64,000 nt of DNA from Streptomyces actuosus (GCF_016921115.1 NZ_JAFFZS010000033.1:1-64000), one strand, 5' to 3'. Positions 46,397 to 55,403 are shown, counted from the first letter of the stretch. Translations and numbers: made by a program. Notes: generated from the letters alone by a model not told the origin.

Positions 46397-46466
46397 ACTT
46401 ACTTGACGCCCGGCTAGGAGCGCGCCTACCTTCCAGTGTAGACAACTAGCCGGGCGGCAAGTAAGT
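46397..46466. promoter_or_regulatory. Divergent TetR/MFS operator and promoters
   Basis: Arms at 46397-46417 and 46446-46466 are 21-bp inverted repeats with one mismatch, separated by 28 bp. The left arm contains TTGACG (46403-46408), which with TACCTT (46427-46432, 18-bp spacing) makes a plausible promoter for the exporter. The right arm would overlap the promoter of the repressor. Binding of the TetR protein to both arms would silence both genes. Confidence 0.75.
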
Positions 46467-46490
46467 AGCACTTCCGGGGGAGTGGGAATG

Positions 46491-48113
46491 ATGGCGGACA
46501 CGCAACAACCGGCGCCGGGCGCGCAACCGGTGGATTCGGACGTACCGCAGACCGGTCCGGACGCGGGCAGGAAGCCCCGGAGCGTACGGGTCGTGCTGCT
46601 CGCCCTGATGATCACCATGATGCTCGCGATGCTCGACAACATGATCGTGGGCACCGCGATGCCGACGATCGTGGGCGAGCTCGGCGGCCTCGAACACCTC
46701 TCCTGGGTCGTGACCGCGTACACCTTGGCCACCGCCGCCTCCACCCCCATCTGGGGCAAGCTCGGCGACATGTACGGCCGCAAGGGCTCGTTCATGACGT
46801 CGATCGTGATCTTCCTGATCGGCTCCGCGCTCAGCGGGATGGCCCAGGACATGGGGCAGCTGATCGGTTTCCGCGCGATCCAGGGCCTGGGCGCCGGCGG
46901 TCTGATGGTCGGTGTCATGGCGATCATCGGCGACCTGGTGCCACCCCGCGAGCGCGGCAAGTACCAGGGCATGATGGCCGGCGTCATGGCGCTGGCGATG
47001 ATCGGCGGCCCGCTGGTCGGCGGCACCATCACCGACCACTGGGGCTGGCGCTGGGCCTTCTACATCAACCTGCCGCTCGGCGTCGTGGCGCTCGGCCTGA
47101 TCAGCGTCGTACTGCATCTGCCGAAGAAGCTGTCGCGGGCGCGCATCGACTATCTCGGGGCGGGTCTGCTCACCGTCGGCATCACCTCCATCGTGCTGGT
47201 GACCACCTGGGGCGGCACCGAGTACGCCTGGACGTCCGCGCGGATCATGGAACTCATCGGCATCGGCGTCGCCGCGCTGATCGGGTTCGTGTTCTGGCAG
47301 ACCAAGGCCGCCGAGCCGGTCGTGCCGCTGCACATCTTCCGCAGCGGCAACTTCACGCTGATGTCCGTCATCGGCTTCATCACCGGCTTCGCGATGTTCG
47401 GTGCCACACTCTTCCTGCCGCTGTACCAGCAGGCCGTGCAGGGAGCGTCCGCGACCAACTCCGGACTGCTGCTCCTGCCGATGCTCGGCGCGATGCTCGT
47501 GACCTCGATGGTCGCCGGGCGGGTCACCACCAACACCGGACGCTACAAGGTCTTCCCGATCGTCGGCGGTGTGCTGATGGTCGTCGGCCTGTACCTGCTG
47601 TCGACGATGGACACCGAGACGACCCGCTTCACCTCGGGCCTCTACATGGCCGTCCTCGGCGCGGGCATGGGGTGCCTGATGCAGATCACCATGCTGGTGG
47701 CGCAGAACAGCGTGAGCATGAAGGACATGGGCGTCGCGTCCTCCTCCACCACCCTGTTCCGCACGCTCGGCTCCTCCTTCGGCGTCGCGATCATGGGCGC
47801 GCTGTTCAACCACCGGGTCCAGGACGTCATGTCCGCGCGGGCCGGCGCGCTCGGATCGAAGATCACCGAGCATTCCGCGCAGCTGGACGCGGCCAGCCTC
47901 GCCAAGCTGCCGGCCGCGGCACGGGAGGCCTACCAGCACGCGGTGTCCTCCGGAACGCACAGCGCGTTCCTGCTGGGTGCGGCGGTCGCCGTGATCGTCC
48001 TGGTCTCCTCGCTGTTCGTGAAGGAGGTCCCGCTCAAGGGTGCGGGACCGGTCGAGGACGAGGCCGGCCAGGATGCTGCCGGCGCGCAGGCGCCGGTCGT
48101 CGAGGCGGTGTGA
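46491..48113 (+). CDS. MFS drug exporter, EmrB/QacA (DHA2) family
   Basis: A 540-residue transporter with 14 predicted membrane helices. Motif A appears as GKLGDMYGRKG near residue 90, the antiporter motif C as a Gly-rich MALAMIGGPLVGGTI segment near 170, and LDNMIVGTAMPTIV near 50 is typical of DHA2 pumps. It exports small hydrophobic compounds by proton antiport. ATG 46491 (or 46488) follows GGGGGAG at 8 (or 5) nt. Control by the divergent TetR gene is likely. Followed by a strong terminator. Confidence 0.94.
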   Translation: MADTQQPAPGAQPVDSDVPQTGPDAGRKPRSVRVVLLALMITMMLAMLDNMIVGTAMPTIVGELGGLEHLSWVVTAYTLATAASTPIWGKLGDMYGRKGSFMTSIVIFLIGSALSGMAQDMGQLIGFRAIQGLGAGGLMVGVMAIIGDLVPPRERGKYQGMMAGVMALAMIGGPLVGGTITDHWGWRWAFYINLPLGVVALGLISVVLHLPKKLSRARIDYLGAGLLTVGITSIVLVTTWGGTEYAWTSARIMELIGIGVAALIGFVFWQTKAAEPVVPLHIFRSGNFTLMSVIGFITGFAMFGATLFLPLYQQAVQGASATNSGLLLLPMLGAMLVTSMVAGRVTTNTGRYKVFPIVGGVLMVVGLYLLSTMDTETTRFTSGLYMAVLGAGMGCLMQITMLVAQNSVSMKDMGVASSSTTLFRTLGSSFGVAIMGALFNHRVQDVMSARAGALGSKITEHSAQLDAASLAKLPAAAREAYQHAVSSGTHSAFLLGAAVAVIVLVSSLFVKEVPLKGAGPVEDEAGQDAAGAQAPVVEAV

Positions 48114-48211
48114 GCCGCGCGGCCACTTTCGCCGTCACGGCGTCGCACCCGCCGACAGGGTGCCGCTGAGCCACTGAGTCACAGAGCGGCCGAGGTATCG
48201 AGTCGCTGTGC

Positions 48212-48269
48212 CGAAGGCCCCCGGGCGGAGAGCGCTTGAGTTCCAGCGATCATCGCCCGGGGGCCTTCG
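48212..48269 (+). terminator. Terminator after the MFS gene
   Basis: A perfect 16-bp stem (48212-48227 with 48254-48269) and a 26-nt loop that can pair further (cgct/agcg). Located about 100 bp after the transporter stop. Rest of the 358-bp gap to 48471 holds no recognisable gene. Confidence 0.8.
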
Positions 48270-48471
48270 CCCTGCCCGCGCCCGCTCGCCCGGGGCGTCC
48301 GCCACGACACCGGTGAGGTGCGGGGCGCGCGGGCGTCCGCCGAGCGGACCGAGCGCCGGGTGCCGGCCCGGGTGGCGTCAGAACCCGGACGTGCCGGTGC
48401 CCGGGAGCACGGCATGGCGCGGCTTCCCGTGTCGGCCCGGCGGTGTCAGCGCCCAGTGCCACCATCGACGG

Positions 48472-48937
48472 ATGGACACGATGCGGCAGCTGCGGCTGTC
48501 CCAGGACGCGATGGACCGCGACCGGGCCGACCCGGAGCTGAACCTGGACGCGGTGGCCGCGCACGCCGGGCACTCGCGCTACCACTTCGTCCGGGCCTTC
48601 GGACAGGTCTGCGGCCTCACTCCCGGCCGGTACCTGACGCACCGCCGCAGCGAGCGTGCCGAGCAACTGCTGCGCGCCGCCCAACCTCACCGTGACGGAG
48701 ATCTGCCACCTGGTCGGCTTCAGCAGCCGCGGCATCTTCTCGGCCCGCTTCGAGGCCCACACGGGCCCCAGCCCGACCGCCTGCCGGGTCCAGCACGTCG
48801 GCCGCGGCGCCTCCTCGATCTCCGGCTGCCACGCGACGCTCCTCCACCCGTCCGCGGCGCGCCCCGCACGGCACCGTCCGCGGGCCCGCGCCACCGCAGT
48901 TCGCGGGCCCCGCACGCCCGTCGTCCGGAGGTCCTGA
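48472..48937 (+). pseudogene. AraC-family regulator, frameshifted
   Basis: From ATG 48472 the frame encodes the first AraC helix-turn-helix (LDAVAAHAGHSRYHFVRAFGQ, then LTPGRYL and RAEQLLRAA). At the CCC run 48680-48682 the similarity jumps to another frame, which continues with NLTVTEICHLVGFSSRGIFSARF and ends at 48937. Removing one C restores a continuous double-HTH domain. So there is a one-base insertion, either real or a sequencing error in a homopolymer. Intact, it would be a short AraC-type regulator with no ligand domain before the HTH. Confidence 0.8.
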
Positions 48938-48958
48938 TCCGCCGTCGGCCCCGTGTGC

Positions 48959-50302
48959 CTACGGCAGCATCGGGTAGCTGCCGGTGTTGGTGGGGGCGTG
49001 TTCGGGCAGCCACAGGACGGCGACCGCGCCCTCTGCCGGTATGTGCGGGGGCGTGCCCGCGGGCCGGATGTTGCGGAACGTCAGACGGGCTCCCAGCACC
49101 CGGGCCTGGCCGGCGGCGATGGTCAGGCCGAGCCCGTGTCCGTGTCCCGCTCGGTCGCTGCTGCCGGTGCGGAAGCGGCTCGGCCCCTCGGCGAGCAACT
49201 CCTCCGGGAAACCGGGCCCGTGGTCGCGGACCCGGACGACACGCCCCTCGACGGTGACCTCGATGGGCGGCTCGCCGTGCCGGGCGGCGTTGGCCAGCAG
49301 GTTGAACAGCACGCGCTCCAGCCGGCGCGGGTCGGTGGTGACCTCCGACTCGTGCACCACCCGCACCTCGACGGCCGGGTCCTTCGCCGCCACCCGCCGT
49401 GTGACGAACTCGCCCAGCATGATGTCCTGAAGTTCCGCCCGCTCCGAGGCGCCGTCGAGCCGGGCCACCTCCAGCACGTCCTCGACGAGGGTGCGCATCG
49501 CCTTGGCCCGGTCCAGGACCAGCTCCGTCGGCCGTCCCGGCGGGAGCAACTCCGCCGCGGTCAGCAGTCCCGTCACCGGGGTGCGGAGTTCGTGCGCGAT
49601 GTCGGCGGTGACCCGGCGCTCCGCCTCCAGCCGCTGCTGGAGCGCGTCGGCCATCGCGTCCACCGCGCTGGCCAGGTCGTAGGTCTCGTCCCGCACGACC
49701 CCGCCGATGGCGTCGCGCACCCGCACGTCCGTCTCGCCGTTGGCGACCTGGTTGGCGGCGGCAGCGGCCTTGCTCAGCCGGCGCGAGAGCTGCCCCCCGA
49801 TCAGGACGCCCAGAGCGCTGCCCCCGACGACGACCGCGATGGACCCGATGACCAGGGCCCGGTCGAGGTCCTTGAGGATGTCGGTGCTGCGGTCGGTGAT
49901 CCCGGTGTGGAGCGACAGCACGTGACCGTCCTTGACCGGCACGGCCGCCCAGATGTCCGGGCCGCCGCCCCTGCGGTCGGAGACGAAGGTGGCCCGGCGG
50001 CCGTCCTCGACCTTCTGGTGCAGCTCCTGCGGCAGCCGCGGGTCGTCCATCTTGATGTTCGGGAAGTTGGGCCGGCCGGACAGCTCGTAGTTGCGCTGGG
50101 CGGTCTGCATGCGTTCGTCCGCGAGGTCACGCGCGTTGTCCAGCATCGACACCCGCGCGGCGTTGTGCACGACCAGGCTGAGCACGATCGTCACCAGCGC
50201 GCCGACCAGCGCGATGGCCGCGCTGAGCTTCCATCTCAGGCCCGTGCGGATGCCCGCGCGCTGCACACGCGCCGGGACCGGACGCCGGAAGTACCCCCGC
50301 AT
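48959..50302 (-). CDS. cseC: CseC, cell-envelope stress sensor kinase
   Basis: A 447-residue membrane kinase that, with CseB, switches on sigE when the wall is damaged. Two membrane helices (about 26-46 and 151-171) enclose a ~100-residue extracytoplasmic sensor domain; then HAMP, a HisKA domain with His237 in DIAHELRTPVTG, and an HATPase domain (NLLANAARHGE N-box, DHGPGFPEE). ATG 50302 lies 17 bp after the cseB stop. Assignment is by the complete sigE-cseA-cseB-cseC order. Confidence 0.95.
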   Translation of the reverse strand: MRGYFRRPVPARVQRAGIRTGLRWKLSAAIALVGALVTIVLSLVVHNAARVSMLDNARDLADERMQTAQRNYELSGRPNFPNIKMDDPRLPQELHQKVEDGRRATFVSDRRGGGPDIWAAVPVKDGHVLSLHTGITDRSTDILKDLDRALVIGSIAVVVGGSALGVLIGGQLSRRLSKAAAAANQVANGETDVRVRDAIGGVVRDETYDLASAVDAMADALQQRLEAERRVTADIAHELRTPVTGLLTAAELLPPGRPTELVLDRAKAMRTLVEDVLEVARLDGASERAELQDIMLGEFVTRRVAAKDPAVEVRVVHESEVTTDPRRLERVLFNLLANAARHGEPPIEVTVEGRVVRVRDHGPGFPEELLAEGPSRFRTGSSDRAGHGHGLGLTIAAGQARVLGARLTFRNIRPAGTPPHIPAEGAVAVLWLPEHAPTNTGSYPMLP

Positions 50303-50319
50303 GTCGCCGCCCGCCCCGC

Positions 50320-51024
50320 TCAGGCCTTGAGCTTGTAGCCGAAGCCGCGAACCGTCTCGATGCGGTCCTGGCCGATCTTGGTGCGCAGCCGCTGCACATG
50401 GACGTCGACGACGCGGGTGTCCCCGCCCCAGCCGTACTCCCACACCCGCTCCAGGAGCTTGTCGCGGGAGAGCACGGTCCCCGGCGCCGAGGAGAACTCC
50501 AGAAGCAGGCGCATCTCGGTGGGCGTCAGCGCCACCGGCTGCCCGGCACGGCGCACCTCCATGCCCTCGGTGTCGATCTCCAGGTCTCCGAAGGCCAGCG
50601 TCCCGTCCGTGTCGGAGGGGGCCGCCTCCTCCGCGCGGTCGCCGCCTCCGGCATGGCCGAAGCGGCGCAGCACCGCCCGGATACGGGCGACGAGGACGGC
50701 GCCGTCGAACGGCTTGGTCACATAGTCGTCGGCGCCCGCCTCCAGGCCGAGGACGACGTCGATGGAGTCTGCACGCGCGGACAGCATGATCACCGGGACC
50801 GTGGACTCGTCCCGGATGCGCCGGCACAGGCTCACGCCGTCCAGGCCGGGGACCATCACGTCCAGCAGGGCGATGTCGGGGCGGTTCGCCCGGAACGCCT
50901 CCAGGCCGGACAACCCGTCGGGCATGGCGGTCACCGCGAAGCCGTCCCGCTCCAGGGCGAGCTGTGTGGCCTCGCGGATGACGTCGTCGTCCTCGACGAA
51001 CAGGACGTGGGTCTGCTCTGCCAT
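50320..51024 (-). CDS. cseB: CseB, OmpR-type response regulator
   Basis: A 234-residue regulator with a receiver domain (acidic Glu11-Asp12-Asp13, phospho-acceptor Asp55 in ALLDVMVPG, Lys near 105) and an OmpR winged helix (about 140-232, ending GFGYKLKA). It activates transcription of the sigE operon after phosphorylation by CseC. The start, ATG 51024, has a GAGAG about 6 nt before it. A candidate binding site is described upstream of sigE. The 240 bp between cseA and cseB hold a CCTG-rich repeat. Confidence 0.95.
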   Translation of the reverse strand: MAEQTHVLFVEDDDVIREATQLALERDGFAVTAMPDGLSGLEAFRANRPDIALLDVMVPGLDGVSLCRRIRDESTVPVIMLSARADSIDVVLGLEAGADDYVTKPFDGAVLVARIRAVLRRFGHAGGGDRAEEAAPSDTDGTLAFGDLEIDTEGMEVRRAGQPVALTPTEMRLLLEFSSAPGTVLSRDKLLERVWEYGWGGDTRVVDVHVQRLRTKIGQDRIETVRGFGYKLKA

Positions 51025-51073
51025 CCGGTGCTCTCAGTCCTCGTGTCGGTCTCGTGCGGGCTGTGCCGGCTCT

Positions 51074-51183
51074 GCCTGTGCCTTTGCGCCCGCGCCTGCT
51101 TGTGCCTGCCTGCGCCTGTGCCTGCCTGCGCCTGTGCCTGTCTGTGCCTGTCTGCGCCTGTCTGCGCCTGCGCCTGTCTGCGT
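51074..51183. repeat. CCTG-rich short tandem repeat between cseA and cseB
   Basis: About 110 bp of tgcgcctg, tgtgcctg and tgtctg units with 6-10 bp periodicity. It lies in the transcribed 239-bp spacer of the sigE-cse operon (as CAGG-rich RNA). No gene is encoded. Slippage could change the spacer length. Confidence 0.8.
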
Positions 51184-51263
51184 CGGCGTCTGTTCGTGTG
51201 CTGCCTTCACTCGTACATCGGATCGAGTGGCCCGTTCGGTTCACGCAGACGGAGAAGAAGTCC

Positions 51264-51917
51264 TCAACCGCTCTCGGACGCCGCCGCCCCGCCCGAGCCG
51301 ACGGCCGTGCTGTACTCCGTGCGGTGCAGGTCCCGCTCGACGAAGCGACCGGCGATCCAGGAGTACGTGATCACGACCTCGCCGGACGGACTCGAGACCG
51401 GGTCGTTCTTCTCGTACACCTGCTTGGTCACCACCAGGTCGCCGCGGTCGATCTCCGCGTAGACCGGGGACTCCTCGGCCGTGAACACGTTCGCATAGGC
51501 GCCGTCCTGCTCGTGGTACACGTAGGACCCGACGCCCACGGCGTCTCCGCAGGTCAGCACATTCACCACGACGTCCTCGGCCGATCCGCCGGTGAGGTCG
51601 CCGTACGACACGTCCACCGGGTACTCGTCGCCGACGCAGGGCTGGAGGTCCTGCTTGACGGAGGGCGACACCTGCGGGTCCTCCTTGACGAGCTGCACCG
51701 GGTCCACCCGCGGCCGGCTCGCCGACGGCCCGGACGACGGTGTGGACGCCGCGCCCACGACCGAGTCCGCGTGTGCGGGGCCCTCGTCCCGCGCGCCGGT
51801 CCCGCCGGTGGAGCAGGCGGACACCAAAAGGGCGACGGCGGCGAGCGCGGCCACCGCCGCGATCGCCGCCTGGTAGGTCCGGGCCGGGGTGGGCCCCGCG
51901 CCGCTCAGGCCGCGCAA
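51264..51917 (-). CDS. cseA: CseA, envelope lipoprotein modulating the SigE response
   Basis: A 217-residue lipoprotein: signal peptide with lipobox LVSAC, Cys at about 35. The mature part has a low-complexity Ser/Ala/Pro stretch then a small beta-rich domain. In S. coelicolor CseA dampens SigE activity at the membrane face, though how is unclear. It starts with TTG at 51917, 8 nt after GAGGAG, and overlaps the end of sigE by 13 bp, so the two are translationally coupled. Confidence 0.9.
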   Translation of the reverse strand: MRGLSGAGPTPARTYQAAIAAVAALAAVALLVSACSTGGTGARDEGPAHADSVVGAASTPSSGPSASRPRVDPVQLVKEDPQVSPSVKQDLQPCVGDEYPVDVSYGDLTGGSAEDVVVNVLTCGDAVGVGSYVYHEQDGAYANVFTAEESPVYAEIDRGDLVVTKQVYEKNDPVSSPSGEVVITYSWIAGRFVERDLHRTEYSTAVGSGGAAASESG

Positions 51918-52444
51918 CGCTCCTGCTCCTCACGCTCCAGCGCACGCGAGTCGAGATCGCGCGCCTGCAACTCCTCGCGGAGCCGGGCGAGCGCACGGTG
52001 CAGCGTGCTCTTGACCGTTCCGGCCGACATGCCGAGGGCCGCGGCCGTCTCCTCCGTGGACATCTGCTCCCAGTGTCGCAGCACGACCACACTGCGCTGC
52101 TTCGGGGCGAGCACCTTCATGACGTCCATCAGCAGGGCGCGGTCGGCGTGCTGCTCGGTGGCATCGTCGACGCAGGCGTCCGGGAGCTGCTCGGTGGGCA
52201 CTTCCTCCAGCTTGCGCGCCCGCCACCACTCCGTCCGCGTGTTGATCATCACCCGGCGCAGGTAGGCGTCCGCGAGCCGCTTGTCGGCGATGCCGTCCCA
52301 GCGGTGGTACGTCCGCACCAGGGCGGTCTGCAGCAGGTCCTGGGCGTCGACCGGGTCCGGGACCAGCCGACGGGCGCTGCGCAGCAGCGCGTCCTGCCGG
52401 GTGCGGACGTACTCCTCGAATTCGAGCACCTCTCCCTGCGCCAT
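51905..52444 (-). CDS. sigE: RNA polymerase ECF sigma factor SigE
   Basis: A 179-residue ECF sigma factor that directs transcription of cell-wall and envelope genes. Region 2 (about 14-75) contains DAQDLLQTALVRTY and INTRTEWWR; region 4 (about 108-160) has LAPKQRSVVVLRHWEQMSTEETA and the recognition helix MSAGTVKSTLHRALARLREEL. ATG 52444 has GGAGG 9 nt upstream; a TTG two codons earlier is less likely. There is no anti-sigma gene: activity is set by transcription through CseB/CseC. Confidence 0.97.
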   Translation of the reverse strand: MAQGEVLEFEEYVRTRQDALLRSARRLVPDPVDAQDLLQTALVRTYHRWDGIADKRLADAYLRRVMINTRTEWWRARKLEEVPTEQLPDACVDDATEQHADRALLMDVMKVLAPKQRSVVVLRHWEQMSTEETAAALGMSAGTVKSTLHRALARLREELQARDLDSRALEREEQERCAA

Positions 52445-52565
52445 GATCAACCGCCTCCGATTCCCCGCTTTTTCCCCGTTTCCCGACGAACCTGCCGCCG
52501 TCGGGATTCACTGCCTGTGGTCTGTAGCCGTCCCGGTCTCCCGGGTGCGCAATCGAAGCTACGGA

Positions 52566-52585
52566 GGCGTTGTCACGGCGTTGTC
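52566..52585 (-). promoter_or_regulatory. Candidate CseB operator upstream of sigE
   Basis: GGCGTTGTC occurs twice, at 52566-52574 and 52577-52585, exactly 11 bp apart (one helical turn). Direct repeats on one face are the usual target of OmpR-type regulators such as CseB. They lie about 120-140 bp before the sigE start. No validated promoter position is available, but the site is compatible with activation just upstream of a -35 region. Confidence 0.55.
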
Positions 52586-52695
52586 CGAGGAAGCACGCGG
52601 CTAGCAATCGGCTGTCCGTCGGTTGTGTAACGGAAGGAGGAACCGGGCATACAGGCCGGTTGTTTGGTGGCGCTATGGGGTGTTGTACCGGTTGG

Positions 52696-53637
52696 TCAGG
52701 TCAGCGGCAGCCGATACAGGCCGCCCGGCAGAGGCTCCACCAGGCCGTCGGCGACGAGACCGTCCAAGGCACGCGCACGTTGCACCGGTTCGTGCCAGAC
52801 GCGATCGAGGTCGGCCTGCGGCACGGGCCCGTGCGCCTCGCGCAGCACGGCGAGCAGCTTCCCGCGGACCTGCCGGTCCGTGCCGGCGTACGTCTGCCCG
52901 CGCCGCGGCGGTCCGTCGTGCTCCGGCTTGCCCGCCTGCCGCCACGCGCACTGCGACGCGATGGGGCAGCGGTGGCAGCTCTCGTTCTTCGCCGTGCACA
53001 CCAGCGCCCCGAGCTCCATCGACGCGGCGGCCCAGCGGGCCGCGGTCCGCTCGTCCTGCGGCAGCAGGGCGCGGGCCAGCCTGCGCTCGGCCGCGGTGGT
53101 GGCGTTCGGCGGGTACTGCACACCGGTGACCGCGCGGGCGAAGACCCGGCGGACGTTCGTGTCGAGCACGGCGTGCCGCTGCCCGTGGGCGAAGGACGCC
53201 ACCGCCGCCGCGGTGTACTCACCGATGCCGGGGAGCGCGAGCAGCTGGGCGTGGTCGGACGGCACGTCTCCACCGTGCCGTTCCGTTATGGCGACCGCGG
53301 CGCCGTGCAGGCGCAGGGCGCGGCGCGGGTAGCCGAGTCGGCCCCAGGCGCGCACCGCCTCGCCGGGCGCCTCCCCGGCCAGGTCGGCGGGGCGGGGCCA
53401 GCGGGCCAGCCACTGCTCGTAGACCGGCAGGACGCGGCTGACCGGGGTCTGCTGGAGCATGAACTCGCTGACCATCACACCCCAGGCGCCCGCTTCCGGG
53501 CGCCGCCAGGGCAGATCGCGCGCGTGCTCGTCGAACCAGGCGACGACGGGGGAGTGGAGGGGCTCGCCGAGGACGCCTTCGGAGTCGGAGCCGGCGGGGC
53601 CGCTGGTGCTGTGCGGGAGCTTCGTGGGCGCAGTCAT
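52696..53637 (-). CDS. mutY: A/G-specific adenine DNA glycosylase
   Basis: Removes adenine mispaired with 8-oxoguanine. The 313-residue protein has the glycosylase core: EFMLQQT with the catalytic Glu58, helix-hairpin-helix LLALPGIGEYTAAAVASFA (133-150), catalytic Asp159 in LDTNV, and the [4Fe-4S] cluster with Cys 214, 221, 224 and 230 (C-x6-C-x2-C-x5-C). The C-terminal MutT-like domain that recognises 8-oxoG in E. coli MutY is short or degenerate here. Separated from sigE by 251 bp; no operon partner. Confidence 0.94.
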   Translation of the reverse strand: MTAPTKLPHSTSGPAGSDSEGVLGEPLHSPVVAWFDEHARDLPWRRPEAGAWGVMVSEFMLQQTPVSRVLPVYEQWLARWPRPADLAGEAPGEAVRAWGRLGYPRRALRLHGAAVAITERHGGDVPSDHAQLLALPGIGEYTAAAVASFAHGQRHAVLDTNVRRVFARAVTGVQYPPNATTAAERRLARALLPQDERTAARWAAASMELGALVCTAKNESCHRCPIASQCAWRQAGKPEHDGPPRRGQTYAGTDRQVRGKLLAVLREAHGPVPQADLDRVWHEPVQRARALDGLVADGLVEPLPGGLYRLPLT

Positions 53638-54256
53638 GGCACTTCCGATCCTGCCATGAGCGCACGCGCGCGCGTGCGCACCGACAACGGAGCGGGGTGG
53701 CGCGGGGCGCGCCGGGGGCGCACACCACACCTCGGCGCGCGGCGGCGCTGGGGCTCCAGGCAGGAGCCGGCGGGCGTGCCGGGCATGTGGAGGGCGGGGG
53801 CGGGTTGTTCGGGCGGGTGCGTGGGGCGCGGGGAGCGCCGTCGGGCGGGTGTGCGGGGGCGCGTGCGCCGGTAGTCGTGGGGCGCGGCATCCGGACGGGG
53901 CGCCCCAGCCGTGGCCAGAGGTGCAAGGGGCGCGATCGCGAAGGTGCGGGGCGGCGGCAGGACGGGACCGCGCCTGCGATGGCGGGCGATGGCGGCAAAG
54001 GGGACCTGACGCCCTACCGGCGTCGGCGTGCCCTGGGCGGCGCCAGTGGCGCCGGAGTGCCACCGGCGCCACCGGGGGCCGGGGCGCCGGTGGAGGAGAG
54101 GGAGGAACGTACGGTCGCAGCCGGGGCACCTGCGGTCCGCTCAACGCAAGTCGACGGCACGCGGAAACCCTTCCGGAATGATGATCCGGAAAAGTTTGTG
54201 ACGTTGCGCGGCGGGTGAGGCGGGCGCGGGCGACGATCTCTCGTACAGTTTGCGCC
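53638..54256. other. Gene-free stretch between mutY and the 272-aa secreted protein
   Basis: About 619 bp. The first 370 bp are extremely G-rich on the plus strand (gggcgcg runs), so open frames on both strands look like shadows. Closer to 54250 the sequence becomes less biased (cggaatgatgatccgg, aaaagtttgtgacg) and probably carries the promoter of the following gene. No clear -10/-35 pair was fixed. Confidence 0.45.
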
Positions 54257-55075
54257 GTGGGATCTCTGCGCAATCCGGTCGGGCCGCTTCCCTCCTCCAT
54301 CTACTGGCGTCGGAGGGCGGTACTGCTGTCCGTGCTGGCGCTGTTGGCTCTGCTGGCCACTTGGAGCATGACCTCCGGCGGGGGCGGCAGGAACAACGCC
54401 GACGGGGCGAACGGCAAGAATCCCGCTCCGTCGATCACGCCCGGGCCGTCCGGTTCCGGACCCGCGATCAGTGAACACCCCGGAGGGCGTGACGAGTCGG
54501 GCGGCGGGGACGGCGGCGGTTCCGGCTCCGGCGGCGACTCCGGGGGCGGTTCGGGGTCCGGCGACCCCGGCGGTTCCGGCGACTCGGCCGGCGGCGGATC
54601 CGACGACGGTGCCAACGGCAGCGGCAGCGGTGGGGGCGGCACGGGCACCGCTCTCCCGGTGGGCTCCACCCTTCCCAACTGCACAGCGGGCGCGATGACG
54701 TTGACGCTGAGCAGTGTCCGCAACACGTACACCCCGGACCAGACGCCGGCCTTCCGGATCGTCGCGAAGAACTCCTCCGGCAACGACTGCAAGGTCGACC
54801 TCGGTCCGCGCGGAGCGGTGGTGACGGTCACTCAGGCAGGCAACACCGATGCCTACTGGTCGTCGGACGACTGCCCGAAGGGCGCGAGCCACCTGCTGTA
54901 CAGGGTCCCCGCCGACAGCAGCATCACCTACACCGTGAAGTGGGACCGCAGGCCGAGCGCGCCCGAGTGCGGGACGCCTCCGGCCGGCTCCGCGACGCCG
55001 GGCACCTACCTGGTGGAGGCGAAGGCGCCGGGGTACACCAAGGCGCAGACGTCGTTCGTGCTCTCGGCGGACTGA
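54257..55075 (+). CDS. Membrane-anchored or secreted beta-rich protein, unknown function
   Basis: A 272-residue protein with an N-terminal helix (about residues 20-38) acting as anchor or signal, a ~90-residue Gly/Ser/Asp linker (GGGSGSGG-type), and a C-terminal domain from about residue 140. The domain contains two Cys pairs (NCTAGAM, NDCKVD, DDCPKG, APECG), strands such as YTPDQTPAFRIVAKNSS, and resembles Ig-like or DUF4232-type extracellular domains. GTG 54257 is used. Function unknown; the Gly-rich linker suggests it projects through the wall. Confidence 0.7.
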   Translation: MGSLRNPVGPLPSSIYWRRRAVLLSVLALLALLATWSMTSGGGGRNNADGANGKNPAPSITPGPSGSGPAISEHPGGRDESGGGDGGGSGSGGDSGGGSGSGDPGGSGDSAGGGSDDGANGSGSGGGGTGTALPVGSTLPNCTAGAMTLTLSSVRNTYTPDQTPAFRIVAKNSSGNDCKVDLGPRGAVVTVTQAGNTDAYWSSDDCPKGASHLLYRVPADSSITYTVKWDRRPSAPECGTPPAGSATPGTYLVEAKAPGYTKAQTSFVLSAD

Positions 55076-55403
55076 CTGCCCCGGTCCGGCGGGCCCCACC
55101 TCACCTTGCCGCGCGCCGCACTGCACGGCACCGCCGGTCCGGTGAGGAGGCACCGGGGGTTGTGCCGCTGGTTGCGATGCCTCCACCGTAGGACGCGATT
55201 GCCGTCGTCCGGTGATCCCTTCCCCGGGCCGCGCGAGCGGTTCGGGACGGGCAGCGCCGGTAACGTGACGGCCGCCGAGGCTCGGACCCGCCCGGCAAGC
55301 CATGCGTCCGCACGGGCCGCCCTTGGGGGAGCCCGGCGGACGCTCAGGCGGCGGGGTGAGTTCAGCGCAAGCCGCGAGAGCCCCGGGGGTCGGTGGCAGG
55401 CAG
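55076..55403. other. Gene-free stretch between convergent genes
   Basis: 328 bp between the secreted-protein gene and the small membrane-protein gene. Contains inverted-repeat fragments (ccggtgaggaggcaccggg) but no clean terminator and no recognisable coding frame. Confidence 0.45.

Noticed and set aside
51025..51263. Arg/Gln-rich open frame across the cseA-cseB spacer
   Set aside because: It reads (RQAQTGTD)-type peptides from the short tandem repeat and has no ribosome binding site or domain.
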